Of a stretch of 41,519 nucleotides of DNA, positions 1 to 6,185 are shown one piece after another. The stretch is from Methanococcoides seepicolus. Its GTDB lineage: Archaea > Halobacteriota > Methanosarcinia > Methanosarcinales > Methanosarcinaceae. Location: NCBI RefSeq assembly GCF_023684405.1, contig NZ_JAGSOI010000017.1:1-41519 (forward strand), in the 5' to 3' direction. Both the position numbers and the translations under genes were made by a program. How positions within the stretch are numbered: the stretch's first letter is position 1; every line of letters begins with the position of its first letter. Below the pieces are notes generated by a model that did not search any database, had not been told where the DNA came from, and saw only the letters and a program-made list of their open reading frames with translations.

Positions 1-72
1 TTGTACAATACGAAAGAAGATGTTGACATGCTGATTGAAGGGATAAAGAAAGTAGAGATGATGTACAAGTGA
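1..72 (+). CDS. Cysteine desulfurase (SufS-like), C-terminal end only
   Basis: Only the last 23 codons are in the window (reading LYNTKEDVDMLIEGIKKV near the end, stop TGA). This tail, with asparagine-threonine followed by a regular helix, is typical of the small C-terminal domain of class V PLP cysteine desulfurases of the SufS/CsdA group, which strip sulfur from cysteine for Fe-S assembly. The call rests mainly on context: the next gene is a SufE-like sulfur acceptor whose GTG start overlaps this stop as GTGA, a typical sufS-sufE translational coupling. The catalytic lysine and cysteine lie outside the window. Confidence 0.7.
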   Translation: MYNTKEDVDMLIEGIKKVEMMYK

Positions 73-494
73 ACGACGCTATTCAGGATGAGATCATAGA
101 AGAATTTGACGGCCTTGAATGGTTTGACAAATATACTCTCCTTATCTCTTTCGGCAAAAAGCTCAAACCGATGGATGAAGAGTTTAAGACTGAAGACAAT
201 TCGATCAGCGGATGCCAATCCAAAGTTTGGGTTAGAAGCTACAATAAAAATGGCAAATTGATCTTTGATCTCGATAGTGATGCCATGATAACCAAAGGGA
301 TCATTGCTCTTGTAGCTAAGGTAGTGAACGATCGGTATCCCCAGGAGATATTAGATGCTGACCTATATTTTATTGACAAGATTGGATTGAAGTCAAATCT
401 CTCGCCTGCAAGATCAAATGGACTTGAGTCGATCATCAATAGGATAAAAGAGGTAGCTGCAAACGAGGCGAATTCGAAGGGTTTAAAGGATTAA
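69..494 (+). CDS. sufE: SufE-like Fe-S cluster assembly sulfur acceptor
   Basis: A 141-residue cytosolic protein that matches SufE along its whole length. SufE takes persulfide sulfur from the partner cysteine desulfurase and passes it to the SufBCD scaffold. The acceptor cysteine is visible at residue 49 in the conserved SGCQSKVW motif, followed by the family's GxLxFDxDSDAxITKG stretch. The start is GTG at 69, which overlaps the stop of the upstream desulfurase by four bases, so the two are almost certainly translated together. Length is normal for the family and no residue appears to be missing. A hairpin at 541-560 may end the transcript. Confidence 0.92.
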   Translation: MNDAIQDEIIEEFDGLEWFDKYTLLISFGKKLKPMDEEFKTEDNSISGCQSKVWVRSYNKNGKLIFDLDSDAMITKGIIALVAKVVNDRYPQEILDADLYFIDKIGLKSNLSPARSNGLESIINRIKEVAANEANSKGLKD

Positions 495-540
495 GAAGGG
501 CACCTCATGGACATTGTCCACGATATTCCCCAACATGAAA

Positions 541-560
541 GGGATCACTAATCCGATCCC
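541..560. repeat. 20-bp hairpin repeat, copy 1
   Basis: A perfect 6-bp inverted repeat (GGGATC ... GATCCC, 8-base loop) preceded by AAA and followed by CGAAA? no: followed by GAAAAATCC. A closely similar 20-bp element occurs at 2797-2816 with the same flanks (AAA before, GAAA after). It lies 47 bases after sufE and could act as a terminator or processing site, although no long T run follows. Function is inferred. Confidence 0.45.
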
Positions 561-635
561 GAAAAATCCTTGACTGCACCCATAGAAAACTTGAAAACAC
601 CACATTTAAGTTAAAATGGTTTCCAAAAGGAGAGT

Positions 636-1013
636 TCAATCAATAATATTCAATATTTTTTTGGTCAACTCCGAACTTTGTTCCGTACATTCGAGGGCTG
701 ATTCATCAACACATTCATTATATACGAATCCTGAAAGTTCGTAAAGCACTCTGTTCAAGTTCCTACCTTTGCTTGTCAGATGGTATTCTATGCACAACGG
801 TGTCTTGGAAGTGATCCTCTTTTCTATCAGTTCATCCTGTCCTAACTGGCGTAATTTATCGGATAACACCTTACTGCTGAGTTTGGGATGACTCCTTAAA
901 AACTCATTAAATTGTTTCTTGCCACAGAACATGTCCCTGATAATATTAAGGGTCCACTTTTTGCTTATCAATTTGATTGCTTTATCTATCGGGCTATGTT
1001 CCAATCTTCCCAT
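636..1013 (-). CDS. HxlR-family winged-helix transcriptional regulator
   Basis: A 125-residue DNA-binding protein of the HxlR (MarR-like) winged-helix family. The signature is clear: the KWTLNIIRDMFCGKKQFNEF segment (residues about 19-38), then LSSKVLSDKLRQLGQDELIEKR (the recognition helix and wing) and a TSKGRNL turn. A cysteine follows the first helix (CGKK) and more lie in the C-terminal tail; in the YodB/HypR branch cysteines sense aldehydes or electrophiles, but a sensing role here is inference. The gene is divergent from fae, with palindromes in the gap. The start has GGTGG upstream. The natural hypothesis is autoregulation and control of fae, since the family's founding member activates a formaldehyde-fixation operon in Bacillus. 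Confidence 0.88.
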   Translation of the reverse strand: MGRLEHSPIDKAIKLISKKWTLNIIRDMFCGKKQFNEFLRSHPKLSSKVLSDKLRQLGQDELIEKRITSKTPLCIEYHLTSKGRNLNRVLYELSGFVYNECVDESALECTEQSSELTKKILNIID

Positions 1014-1026
1014 AAATTACCACCAG

Positions 1027-1042
1027 CTTACCAAATGGTAAG
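1027..1042. promoter_or_regulatory. Palindromic operator candidate upstream of the HxlR gene
   Basis: A perfect inverted repeat CTTACCA-AA-TGGTAAG, 14 bases before the HxlR start codon. On the minus strand an AT-rich TATA-like stretch (about 1050-1062) lies upstream, so the likely transcription start falls in or beside the palindrome. This is the expected arrangement for autorepression by a dimeric winged-helix protein. Binding is inferred. Confidence 0.5.
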
Positions 1043-1054
1043 GTAAAGTAATTA

Positions 1055-1071
1055 AATAACTTTTTGTTATT
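1055..1071. promoter_or_regulatory. Second inverted repeat in the HxlR/fae gap
   Basis: Perfect 6-bp arms AATAAC and GTTATT around a TTTTT loop. It overlaps the AT-rich region that probably holds the HxlR promoter on the minus strand. It may be a second protein site or only AT-rich promoter sequence. Confidence 0.3.
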
Positions 1072-1084
1072 AGAGGGTGCAATT

Positions 1085-1126
1085 ATGGCTTTGCAGATAG
1101 CCTTTATGATCTGGCGTAAAAGCTGA
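1085..1126 (+). CDS. Possible 13-codon leader ORF upstream of fae
   Basis: ATG to TGA with 13 sense codons (MALQIAFMIWRKS), preceded by a good GAGGGTG ribosome site at 1073-1079. It lies about 70 bases before fae on the same strand. It could be a translated leader, the remnant of a gene, or chance. No homology is claimed. Confidence 0.2.
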   Translation: MALQIAFMIWRKS

Positions 1127-1199
1127 GGTATTATTTCGGATCCTGAATTGAAGGATACGGATCAGGGCATTCTTAAAAAGTCTAAATGGAGATATAATG

Positions 1200-1703
1200 A
1201 TGGCAAAAATTACAACAAGTCTTATTGGCGAAGCATTGGTAGGAGAAGGACCTGAGATCGCTCATATCGATATCGTGGTAGGTACAAAGGGAAGCCCAGT
1301 CGAGACCGCGTTCATGAACGCACTTTCATCACCAAGCCAGGGACATACCCCATTGCTTGCAGTGCTTGAACCAAATGTGATCCCAAAACCTGCAACCCTT
1401 TTAGTGAACAAAGTAACTATCAAGAATGCAAACCAGGCTATCCTTATGTTCGGACCTGCCCAGGCATCCGTTGCAAAAGCTGTAATGGACAGTGTTGCAG
1501 AAGGCGTGATCCCAAAGGAAGAAGCAGAAAATTTACTGATAATCGTTTCAGTGTTCATCGAGTGGGATGCAATAGACAAAGAAAAGATCTACGAGTACAA
1601 CTACGAAGCAACAAAGCTTGCATTAAAGCGTGCTGTCGAAGGAACAACTACCGTAGATGAAGCACTTGCAAAGAAGGACTGTGCAGAACACCCATTCGCT
1701 TAA
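1200..1703 (+). CDS. fae: Formaldehyde-activating enzyme (Fae)
   Basis: A 167-residue cytosolic enzyme that condenses formaldehyde with tetrahydromethanopterin (tetrahydrosarcinapterin in this group) to methylene-H4MPT, removing free formaldehyde and feeding C1 carbon to methanogenesis. The full Fae domain is present: GEALVGEGPEIAHIDIVVG with the conserved histidine (His22), the SPSQGHTPLLAVL loop and the FGPAQASVAKAV segment. It is the stand-alone form; no Hps domain is fused to it. Two adjacent ATGs exist (1197 and 1200). The second is preferred because GGAG at 1188-1191 then sits eight bases away and the protein starts MAKI. An HxlR regulator is divergent, and a strong hairpin follows at 1713-1734. 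Confidence 0.95.
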   Translation: MAKITTSLIGEALVGEGPEIAHIDIVVGTKGSPVETAFMNALSSPSQGHTPLLAVLEPNVIPKPATLLVNKVTIKNANQAILMFGPAQASVAKAVMDSVAEGVIPKEEAENLLIIVSVFIEWDAIDKEKIYEYNYEATKLALKRAVEGTTTVDEALAKKDCAEHPFA

Positions 1704-1712
1704 ATGAAGACT

Positions 1713-1734
1713 TCCTGCGAGTAAGATCGCAGGA
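1713..1734 (+). terminator. Hairpin terminator after fae
   Basis: Perfect 8-bp stem TCCTGCGA / TCGCAGGA with a 6-base loop, 10 bases after the fae stop and followed by a T-rich run (TATCCTTACTTTATTTTA). This is the clearest terminator-like structure in the window. Confidence 0.65.
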
Positions 1735-1856
1735 TATCCTTACTTTATTTTAAAAAAGAATCCAGTTAAGGGATCACTCGTCTGGCAGGAAAACAATTCA
1801 ACACCCACCAGCACACCTCAGATAATCTTATACCCTCTGGCGTTCTATCTTTTAAT

Positions 1857-2441
1857 ATGCCATATCCAGTTGCGCATGTTATGTTCTTCGTATTCTGCAT
1901 CTGTGCAATAGCAGTCTATACAACCCTGGTAGCACTCCTTCGCAGAAATATTTCATCCAGGAATATCATGCATATACTGTTGCTACTGTTTGTAGGAGGA
2001 TTTTTTGCACTGTTCCCGGACATAATGGCTGTTTATAATATACTTGTAAATGGTACCGTGGAACATTGCCAGATCGGAACGATACCAACGCATTCACTGT
2101 TTTTCAGTTCTTCTGCGATCCTATTTGGAACAATTATTGGATATGTGGCATATCGGGAATTTGGCAGGGCTGTATATATGGGACTTTTTGCAGAAGCTGC
2201 GGCCCTTTCACATCTATTGCTGGATGACCTTGACGGAGCCGATATACAGTATTTTTATCCAATATACAATAGAAAGATCAGCGTGTTCGCGTATATGGAT
2301 AACGGATTAGCAAGGGCTGATCTCATTCCTTATCTGCTGACATCCTATGCATATATCATCTTTATCTTTACTGTGATGATGTTGGCATTGTTTGCGTTGA
2401 ATCACCTTGGTTTTGAGTTCAGATATAGGTCCAAAAAGTGA
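1857..2441 (+). CDS. DUF457/YdjM-type membrane metal-dependent hydrolase
   Basis: A 194-residue polytopic membrane protein. It carries the spaced acidic/histidine motifs of the YdjM/DUF457 family: MPYPVAH at the N terminus, FPD at about residue 44, THS near residue 81, SHLLLDD around residue 121 and FYP shortly after. These residues probably bind metal on the membrane surface. Four or five hydrophobic helices surround them. The family is annotated as membrane-bound metal-dependent hydrolases, but the substrate is unknown. The ATG at 1857 begins directly with the PYPVAH motif. The gene is not obviously in an operon. Confidence 0.75.
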   Translation: MPYPVAHVMFFVFCICAIAVYTTLVALLRRNISSRNIMHILLLLFVGGFFALFPDIMAVYNILVNGTVEHCQIGTIPTHSLFFSSSAILFGTIIGYVAYREFGRAVYMGLFAEAAALSHLLLDDLDGADIQYFYPIYNRKISVFAYMDNGLARADLIPYLLTSYAYIIFIFTVMMLALFALNHLGFEFRYRSKK

Positions 2442-2470
2442 TCTCATAGTATAAGGGATATACAAAGGAC

Positions 2471-2492
2471 TATCAGAGCTATATCAGAGCTA
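2471..2492. repeat. Tandem 11-bp direct repeat
   Basis: TATCAGAGCTA is repeated exactly twice head to tail upstream of the small ORF at 2580. It may be a regulator site or slippage product; function is unknown. Confidence 0.5.
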
Positions 2493-2503
2493 GCAACAAT
2501 CCA

Positions 2504-2522
2504 TTATTACTTTTGGTAATAA
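2504..2522. promoter_or_regulatory. Palindrome upstream of the small ORF promoter
   Basis: Perfect 7-bp arms TTATTAC and GTAATAA around a 5-base loop. It lies just upstream of a TATA-like element (about 2535-2543). The half-site TTATTAC recurs at 2560-2566 over the predicted transcription start. This looks like a two-site operator, but the binding factor is unknown. Confidence 0.4.
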
Positions 2523-2579
2523 ATTAACGACATGGTTATATAGTATTGATAATAACTCATTATTACAGGTGATAATAGA

Positions 2580-2759
2580 ATGAGTCGTGTAATTGGTCTA
2601 AATGCCCCTTCATTTACAGTTGTCGCAAGAAGGTTTGCAGACAAGGTCTTTAATGCTATTTTTGTTAGTGGAGAACATTCCATGTCCATGGGTCTCTACA
2701 CTTGCCCGGGCAGTTCCTGCAGATCATCAGTTGCAGAGAACATAGTTGATGGAAATTAA
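2580..2759 (+). CDS. Small orphan ORF, 59 residues, unknown
   Basis: Reads MSRVIGLNAPSFTVVARRFA at the start and ends VAENIVDGN before TAA. It is not recognised as a known family. The case for a gene comes from its surroundings: a TATA-like box (GGTTATATAG, 2534-2543) at the right distance, GGTGAT at 2569-2574 six bases before the ATG, and a palindrome upstream. Two cysteines (CPGSSC) could be a redox or metal pair. Against it: short length and no known homologue. It may also be the remnant of a larger gene. Confidence 0.35.
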   Translation: MSRVIGLNAPSFTVVARRFADKVFNAIFVSGEHSMSMGLYTCPGSSCRSSVAENIVDGN

Positions 2760-2796
2760 GGGATCCTTCAATATGACCAAAAAATAATGCAGTAAA

Positions 2797-2816
2797 GGGA
2801 TCAATCATCTGATCCC
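2797..2816. repeat. 20-bp hairpin repeat, copy 2
   Basis: Perfect 7-bp inverted repeat GGGATCA / TGATCCC with a 6-base loop, flanked by AAA and CGAAA-like sequence, closely matching the element at 541-560. This copy overlaps the last codons and stop of the PsiE-like gene and lies between two convergent reading frames, which fits a bidirectional terminator. Confidence 0.45.
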
Positions 2817-3268
2817 GAAACATCTTTTTTAACTGAAATATTAGGGAAGTTGAAACTACCGCCTTCGTGCTCAGGTGAATACTTTATCGCCAGCACACGC
2901 ACAATACCAAGTACAAGGATGAGTGACGAAAGAGCAAATATAAAATCGTAAGTGAACTCTTTGGCATACATTCCCACAGCGATCTCACGCATAACTATCA
3001 GTATGGTAGCATCGGTAACATAGGTCAGTTTGATCCTCTCATGTTCATGGTAATCAACAAAGGTGTTGAACAGGTCGATCAGAATGAATATCGTGAGAAC
3101 ACTTGAGACCATATGATTAAAACCTATATCCAGTGAAGTGAAGAGCGTTAATCTCAGATCGAATACGGTTTTAACCATCCCTACGACAAGGGTCAACAAA
3201 AGTACGTAGAGGAATAACGTTGTAATTGAATCGATTATTTTTCTGAACACCTTGTTATTGTCTATCAT
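2801..3268 (-). CDS. PsiE-like (phosphate-starvation-inducible) membrane protein
   Basis: A 155-residue protein with four hydrophobic helices: about residues 14-33, 48-66, 84-100 and 108-126. The pattern, including the loop DYHEHERIKLTYVTDATILIVMREIAVGMY and the later LSSLILVLGIVRVLAIKY, matches the PsiE family, whose E. coli member is induced by phosphate starvation but has no defined activity. The polar C-terminal tail (about 25 residues) is cytoplasmic or external. The start at 3268 is ATG, with an AAGGTAGTAAT-type ribosome site just before it. It is a single gene. Confidence 0.75.
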   Translation of the reverse strand: MIDNNKVFRKIIDSITTLFLYVLLLTLVVGMVKTVFDLRLTLFTSLDIGFNHMVSSVLTIFILIDLFNTFVDYHEHERIKLTYVTDATILIVMREIAVGMYAKEFTYDFIFALSSLILVLGIVRVLAIKYSPEHEGGSFNFPNISVKKDVSGSDD

Positions 3269-3509
3269 ATTACTACCTTGAAGAAGGAAAATGAAGGAAA
3301 GAGAATTAACTACATTGAACCCACTTCCTTTGAACCCGATATTTATCTCTAAATAAACAGATGATTATATATTATTTACCTGCATAGAATATAGATGAGG
3401 GGATGTAATATATAGAATATATATAAAATGCTGGGAAATACCCTTCTAAAATATCCATAAATAATATCGCATATCATTGATAACAGGAATAAAGAAAAGA
3501 GGGGAAATC

Positions 3510-4190
3510 ATGACCAATACCACACAATTCACACCGGAACACTATGAGAAGAACATACACCTTACAATACCCCATTATTCCAGCTTACAAAAGGAGATTA
3601 TCGACCTTATCAGAACAACAGAACCTGATTGTGAGGTCTGGCTTGACACTGGGTGTGGAACAGGTTCCTTGATCGAGCTTGCAAATGAGACATTTGATGA
3701 ATGCAACTTTTACCTGAACGACCCTTCCGAAGAAATGCTGTCATATGCAAGGACCAGACTCGGGAAATATCCTACTGAACGGTTCAAATTCACAAATTAT
3801 ACCACCGCAGACCTGCCTTTATCCGAAGTACCAAAATGTGATGTTGTTACAGCGATACAATCCCATCACTACCTGAACAGGGAAGAAAGGGTAAACACCA
3901 CAGCAAAATGCTACGAAATGCTTAAAAAGGGCGGCATTTTCGTAACGTTCGAGAATACCGCACCTGCAACGGAAAGAGGGATAGAGATCGTCATGGACAG
4001 ATTGAGAAGATTCCAGCTCGAATGTGGAAAGGACAGTGTTGCTGTGGAAGAGAACCTGGATCGATTCAACACCGCTTATTTTCCGATAACGATCTCCGAG
4101 CACCTTGAACTGCTTAAAGAGACCGGATTCACCACATGTGAGCTTTTCTGGACATCATACATGCAGGCAGGCTTCTATGCCATCAAATGA
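3510..4190 (+). CDS. Class I SAM-dependent methyltransferase
   Basis: A 226-residue soluble methyltransferase with a Rossmann fold. Motif I is DTGCGTGSLIELA (about residues 49-61), followed by the acidic loop FYLNDPSEEML and a post-motif TAIQSHHYL. The histidine pair at that point and the GGIFVTFENTAP strand suggest a small-molecule methyltransferase of the UbiE/Methyltransf_25 type, but the substrate cannot be read from the sequence. An upstream GTG-less extension to 3477 is possible in frame, but the ATG at 3510 has a strong AGGGG six bases away and is chosen. The upstream 240 bases are AT-rich promoter DNA with TATA-like runs near 3365-3375. Confidence 0.85.
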   Translation: MTNTTQFTPEHYEKNIHLTIPHYSSLQKEIIDLIRTTEPDCEVWLDTGCGTGSLIELANETFDECNFYLNDPSEEMLSYARTRLGKYPTERFKFTNYTTADLPLSEVPKCDVVTAIQSHHYLNREERVNTTAKCYEMLKKGGIFVTFENTAPATERGIEIVMDRLRRFQLECGKDSVAVEENLDRFNTAYFPITISEHLELLKETGFTTCELFWTSYMQAGFYAIK

Positions 4191-4234
4191 CAGAGAGTAA
4201 TACATCAAATATACTCCAGCCTCACAGACAGAGC

Positions 4235-4831
4235 TCACATTTTCACTATTTTTGCCCTATCCCTGGTCAGATTGATGAGCTTGTCTGCAAAACCATCTTC
4301 CTCACCCTTTCTCACCTTAACGGATAGTTTGACCACATCACTATAATCCTCCCCGGTGACCTGTCCATATTCCTCAGCCAGCCTTTTGACAGACTGCATA
4401 TCAGAATAATCAAGGCGGACCACCACATCCACCATCTCATGGACCTCAACTACTCCGGCTTCCTCAATTGCGGCAACTGCTGTTTCCCTGTAAGCCCTTG
4501 AAAGCCCGCCGAATCCCAGTTTGATACCGCCAAAATAACGGGTGACCACGACCACCGTATTGCTCAACCCCTTAAGCTCCAGCACCTTGAAAACAGGTTT
4601 TCCCGAGCTTCCGGCAGGTTCTCCGTCATCATCATATTTCGCCACCAGAGCATTGTCATTCTTTATCAGGTAAGCCGAAACATTATGATTGGCATCACTG
4701 TACTGTCCCTTGAGCTGATCAATAAAGGTCCTTGCCTCCGCCTCACTATCGATGGACCTCACATGACCTATGAAGGTAGAGTTCCGGAACTCTTTTCGGA
4801 CAACTGCAAAAGAACCTACTGTTTTATACAA
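4235..4831 (-). CDS. IMPACT/YigZ family protein
   Basis: A protein of about 199 residues matching the YigZ/IMPACT (UPF0029) family. The N-terminal domain shows NSTFIGHVR and the hallmark KYDDDGEPAGSSGKPVF and TRYFGGIKLGFGGLSRAY motifs. The C-terminal part is the DUF1949-like ferredoxin-fold domain (residues about 130-195). Members bind nucleic acid or ribosomes and are linked to translation control; the exact role in archaea is unknown. The frame is open to 4915, but the extra residues are hydrophobic and unlike the family. A TTG at 4831 preceded by GGTG fits best; ATG at 4867 is the alternative. Confidence 0.85.
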   Translation of the reverse strand: MYKTVGSFAVVRKEFRNSTFIGHVRSIDSEAEARTFIDQLKGQYSDANHNVSAYLIKNDNALVAKYDDDGEPAGSSGKPVFKVLELKGLSNTVVVVTRYFGGIKLGFGGLSRAYRETAVAAIEEAGVVEVHEMVDVVVRLDYSDMQSVKRLAEEYGQVTGEDYSDVVKLSVKVRKGEEDGFADKLINLTRDRAKIVKM

Positions 4832-4950
4832 TTCAACACCATCGCAATTAATGAATAGTAATAACATCAACCATTTAGAAAGACAGGATACATACGGATA
4901 GAGAACTATAACCAAGAATTAATTGATTATACATAAAATAGAGGGATTGT

Positions 4951-6090
4951 ATGTTATATCGTAAATTTGGCAATACAGATGAAAAGGTCTCGATCCTTGG
5001 ATTTGGTTGCATGAGACTGCCTGTGATCGATGGAAAAGAAGATCAGATCGATGAGGAAGAAGCGACCAGAATGATCGAATTTGCCATTGAAAAGGGAGTA
5101 AATTACTTTGATACCGCTTACCCATATCATGCCGGAATGAGCGAACCTTTTGTTGGAAAGGTACTTGCCAACAGCCTTCGGGACAAGGTGCTCCTTGCCA
5201 CAAAGCTTCCTTTATGGCTTGTGCAAACAAGGGAGGACATGGACAGATTCCTTGATGATCAATTGGAGCGCCTTCAGACAGACCATATTGACTTTTACCT
5301 CATGCATGGATTCACCAGAGGATACTGGAACAAGATGAGAGAGCTTGGCATGTTCGAATTCATTGAAAGCGCCATTTCCAGTGGAAAGATCAAATATATC
5401 GGATTCTCGTTCCACGACGATATCACGGTATTCAAAGAGATCATAGATGGCTACGACTGGGATTTCTGCATGATACAGTACAATTTCATGGATGAGGACT
5501 ACCAGGCAGGAAAGCAGGGACTTCAATATGCTGCACAAAAGGGAATAGATGTAGCTATAATGGAACCCTTACGGGGAGGAAATCTCGTACAGGTGCCTGA
5601 AACAGTACAGCGCATCTGGGACAGTGCCAAGATAAAACGCACCCCTGCAAACTGGTGTTTCCAGTATTTGTGGGACCAGCCGGAAATAAGCATAGTTCTT
5701 AGCGGAATGAGCACTTTTGAGCAGGTGGAGCAGAATATTGCCTATGCTGAGAAAGGAGAAGCAAATTCGCTTACAGACAATGACAAAGAAGTTCTCCAAA
5801 GGGTACGCAAGTTCTACAATGAGAAAATGGAAGTCAATTGTACCAACTGTAAATATTGTATGCCATGCCCAACAGGGGTGAATATCCCAGCCGCATTTAC
5901 CTATCTTAACAGTGCCTCGATGTATGGCAATGTTGAGAAAGCGAGTTTCCAATATGGTCTGTTCGTACCCCCCGAAGAAGCAGCCTCCATGTGTACGGAA
6001 TGTGGGCTGTGTGAAGAACATTGTCCGCAGCATATTCGGATACGGGAGATGCTGAAAAGGGTTGTGGAAGTTCTGGAGGAAAATGATTGA
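4951..6090 (+). CDS. Aldo/keto reductase with C-terminal 4Fe-4S ferredoxin domain
   Basis: A 379-residue cytosolic oxidoreductase. Residues 1-280 form an AKR barrel with the catalytic tetrad visible as Asp54, Tyr59 (DTAYPY), Lys85 (ATKLP) and His119 (LMHG). The C terminus holds two cysteine clusters, CTNCKYCMPCPTG and CTECGLCEEHCP, which should bind 4Fe-4S clusters. This architecture is common in methanogens and clostridia, where electrons probably pass between ferredoxin and a carbonyl or flavin substrate; the physiological substrate is not known. The start ATG has GAGGGA upstream. Length is normal and the gene stands alone. Confidence 0.93.
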   Translation: MLYRKFGNTDEKVSILGFGCMRLPVIDGKEDQIDEEEATRMIEFAIEKGVNYFDTAYPYHAGMSEPFVGKVLANSLRDKVLLATKLPLWLVQTREDMDRFLDDQLERLQTDHIDFYLMHGFTRGYWNKMRELGMFEFIESAISSGKIKYIGFSFHDDITVFKEIIDGYDWDFCMIQYNFMDEDYQAGKQGLQYAAQKGIDVAIMEPLRGGNLVQVPETVQRIWDSAKIKRTPANWCFQYLWDQPEISIVLSGMSTFEQVEQNIAYAEKGEANSLTDNDKEVLQRVRKFYNEKMEVNCTNCKYCMPCPTGVNIPAAFTYLNSASMYGNVEKASFQYGLFVPPEEAASMCTECGLCEEHCPQHIRIREMLKRVVEVLEEND

Positions 6091-6185
6091 CAGAACACTT
6101 CATATATAATTAAAGTGAACTGTATATACACACTTGAAGATTAATATTGTTAACTGAGTAGTTCGCCGAAAGGTAGGCAACATCA

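Noticed and set aside
1740-1856. Third copy of the 20-bp hairpin near 1768
   Set aside because: Only the left arm matches; no GATCCC partner follows, so it is not counted as a hairpin.
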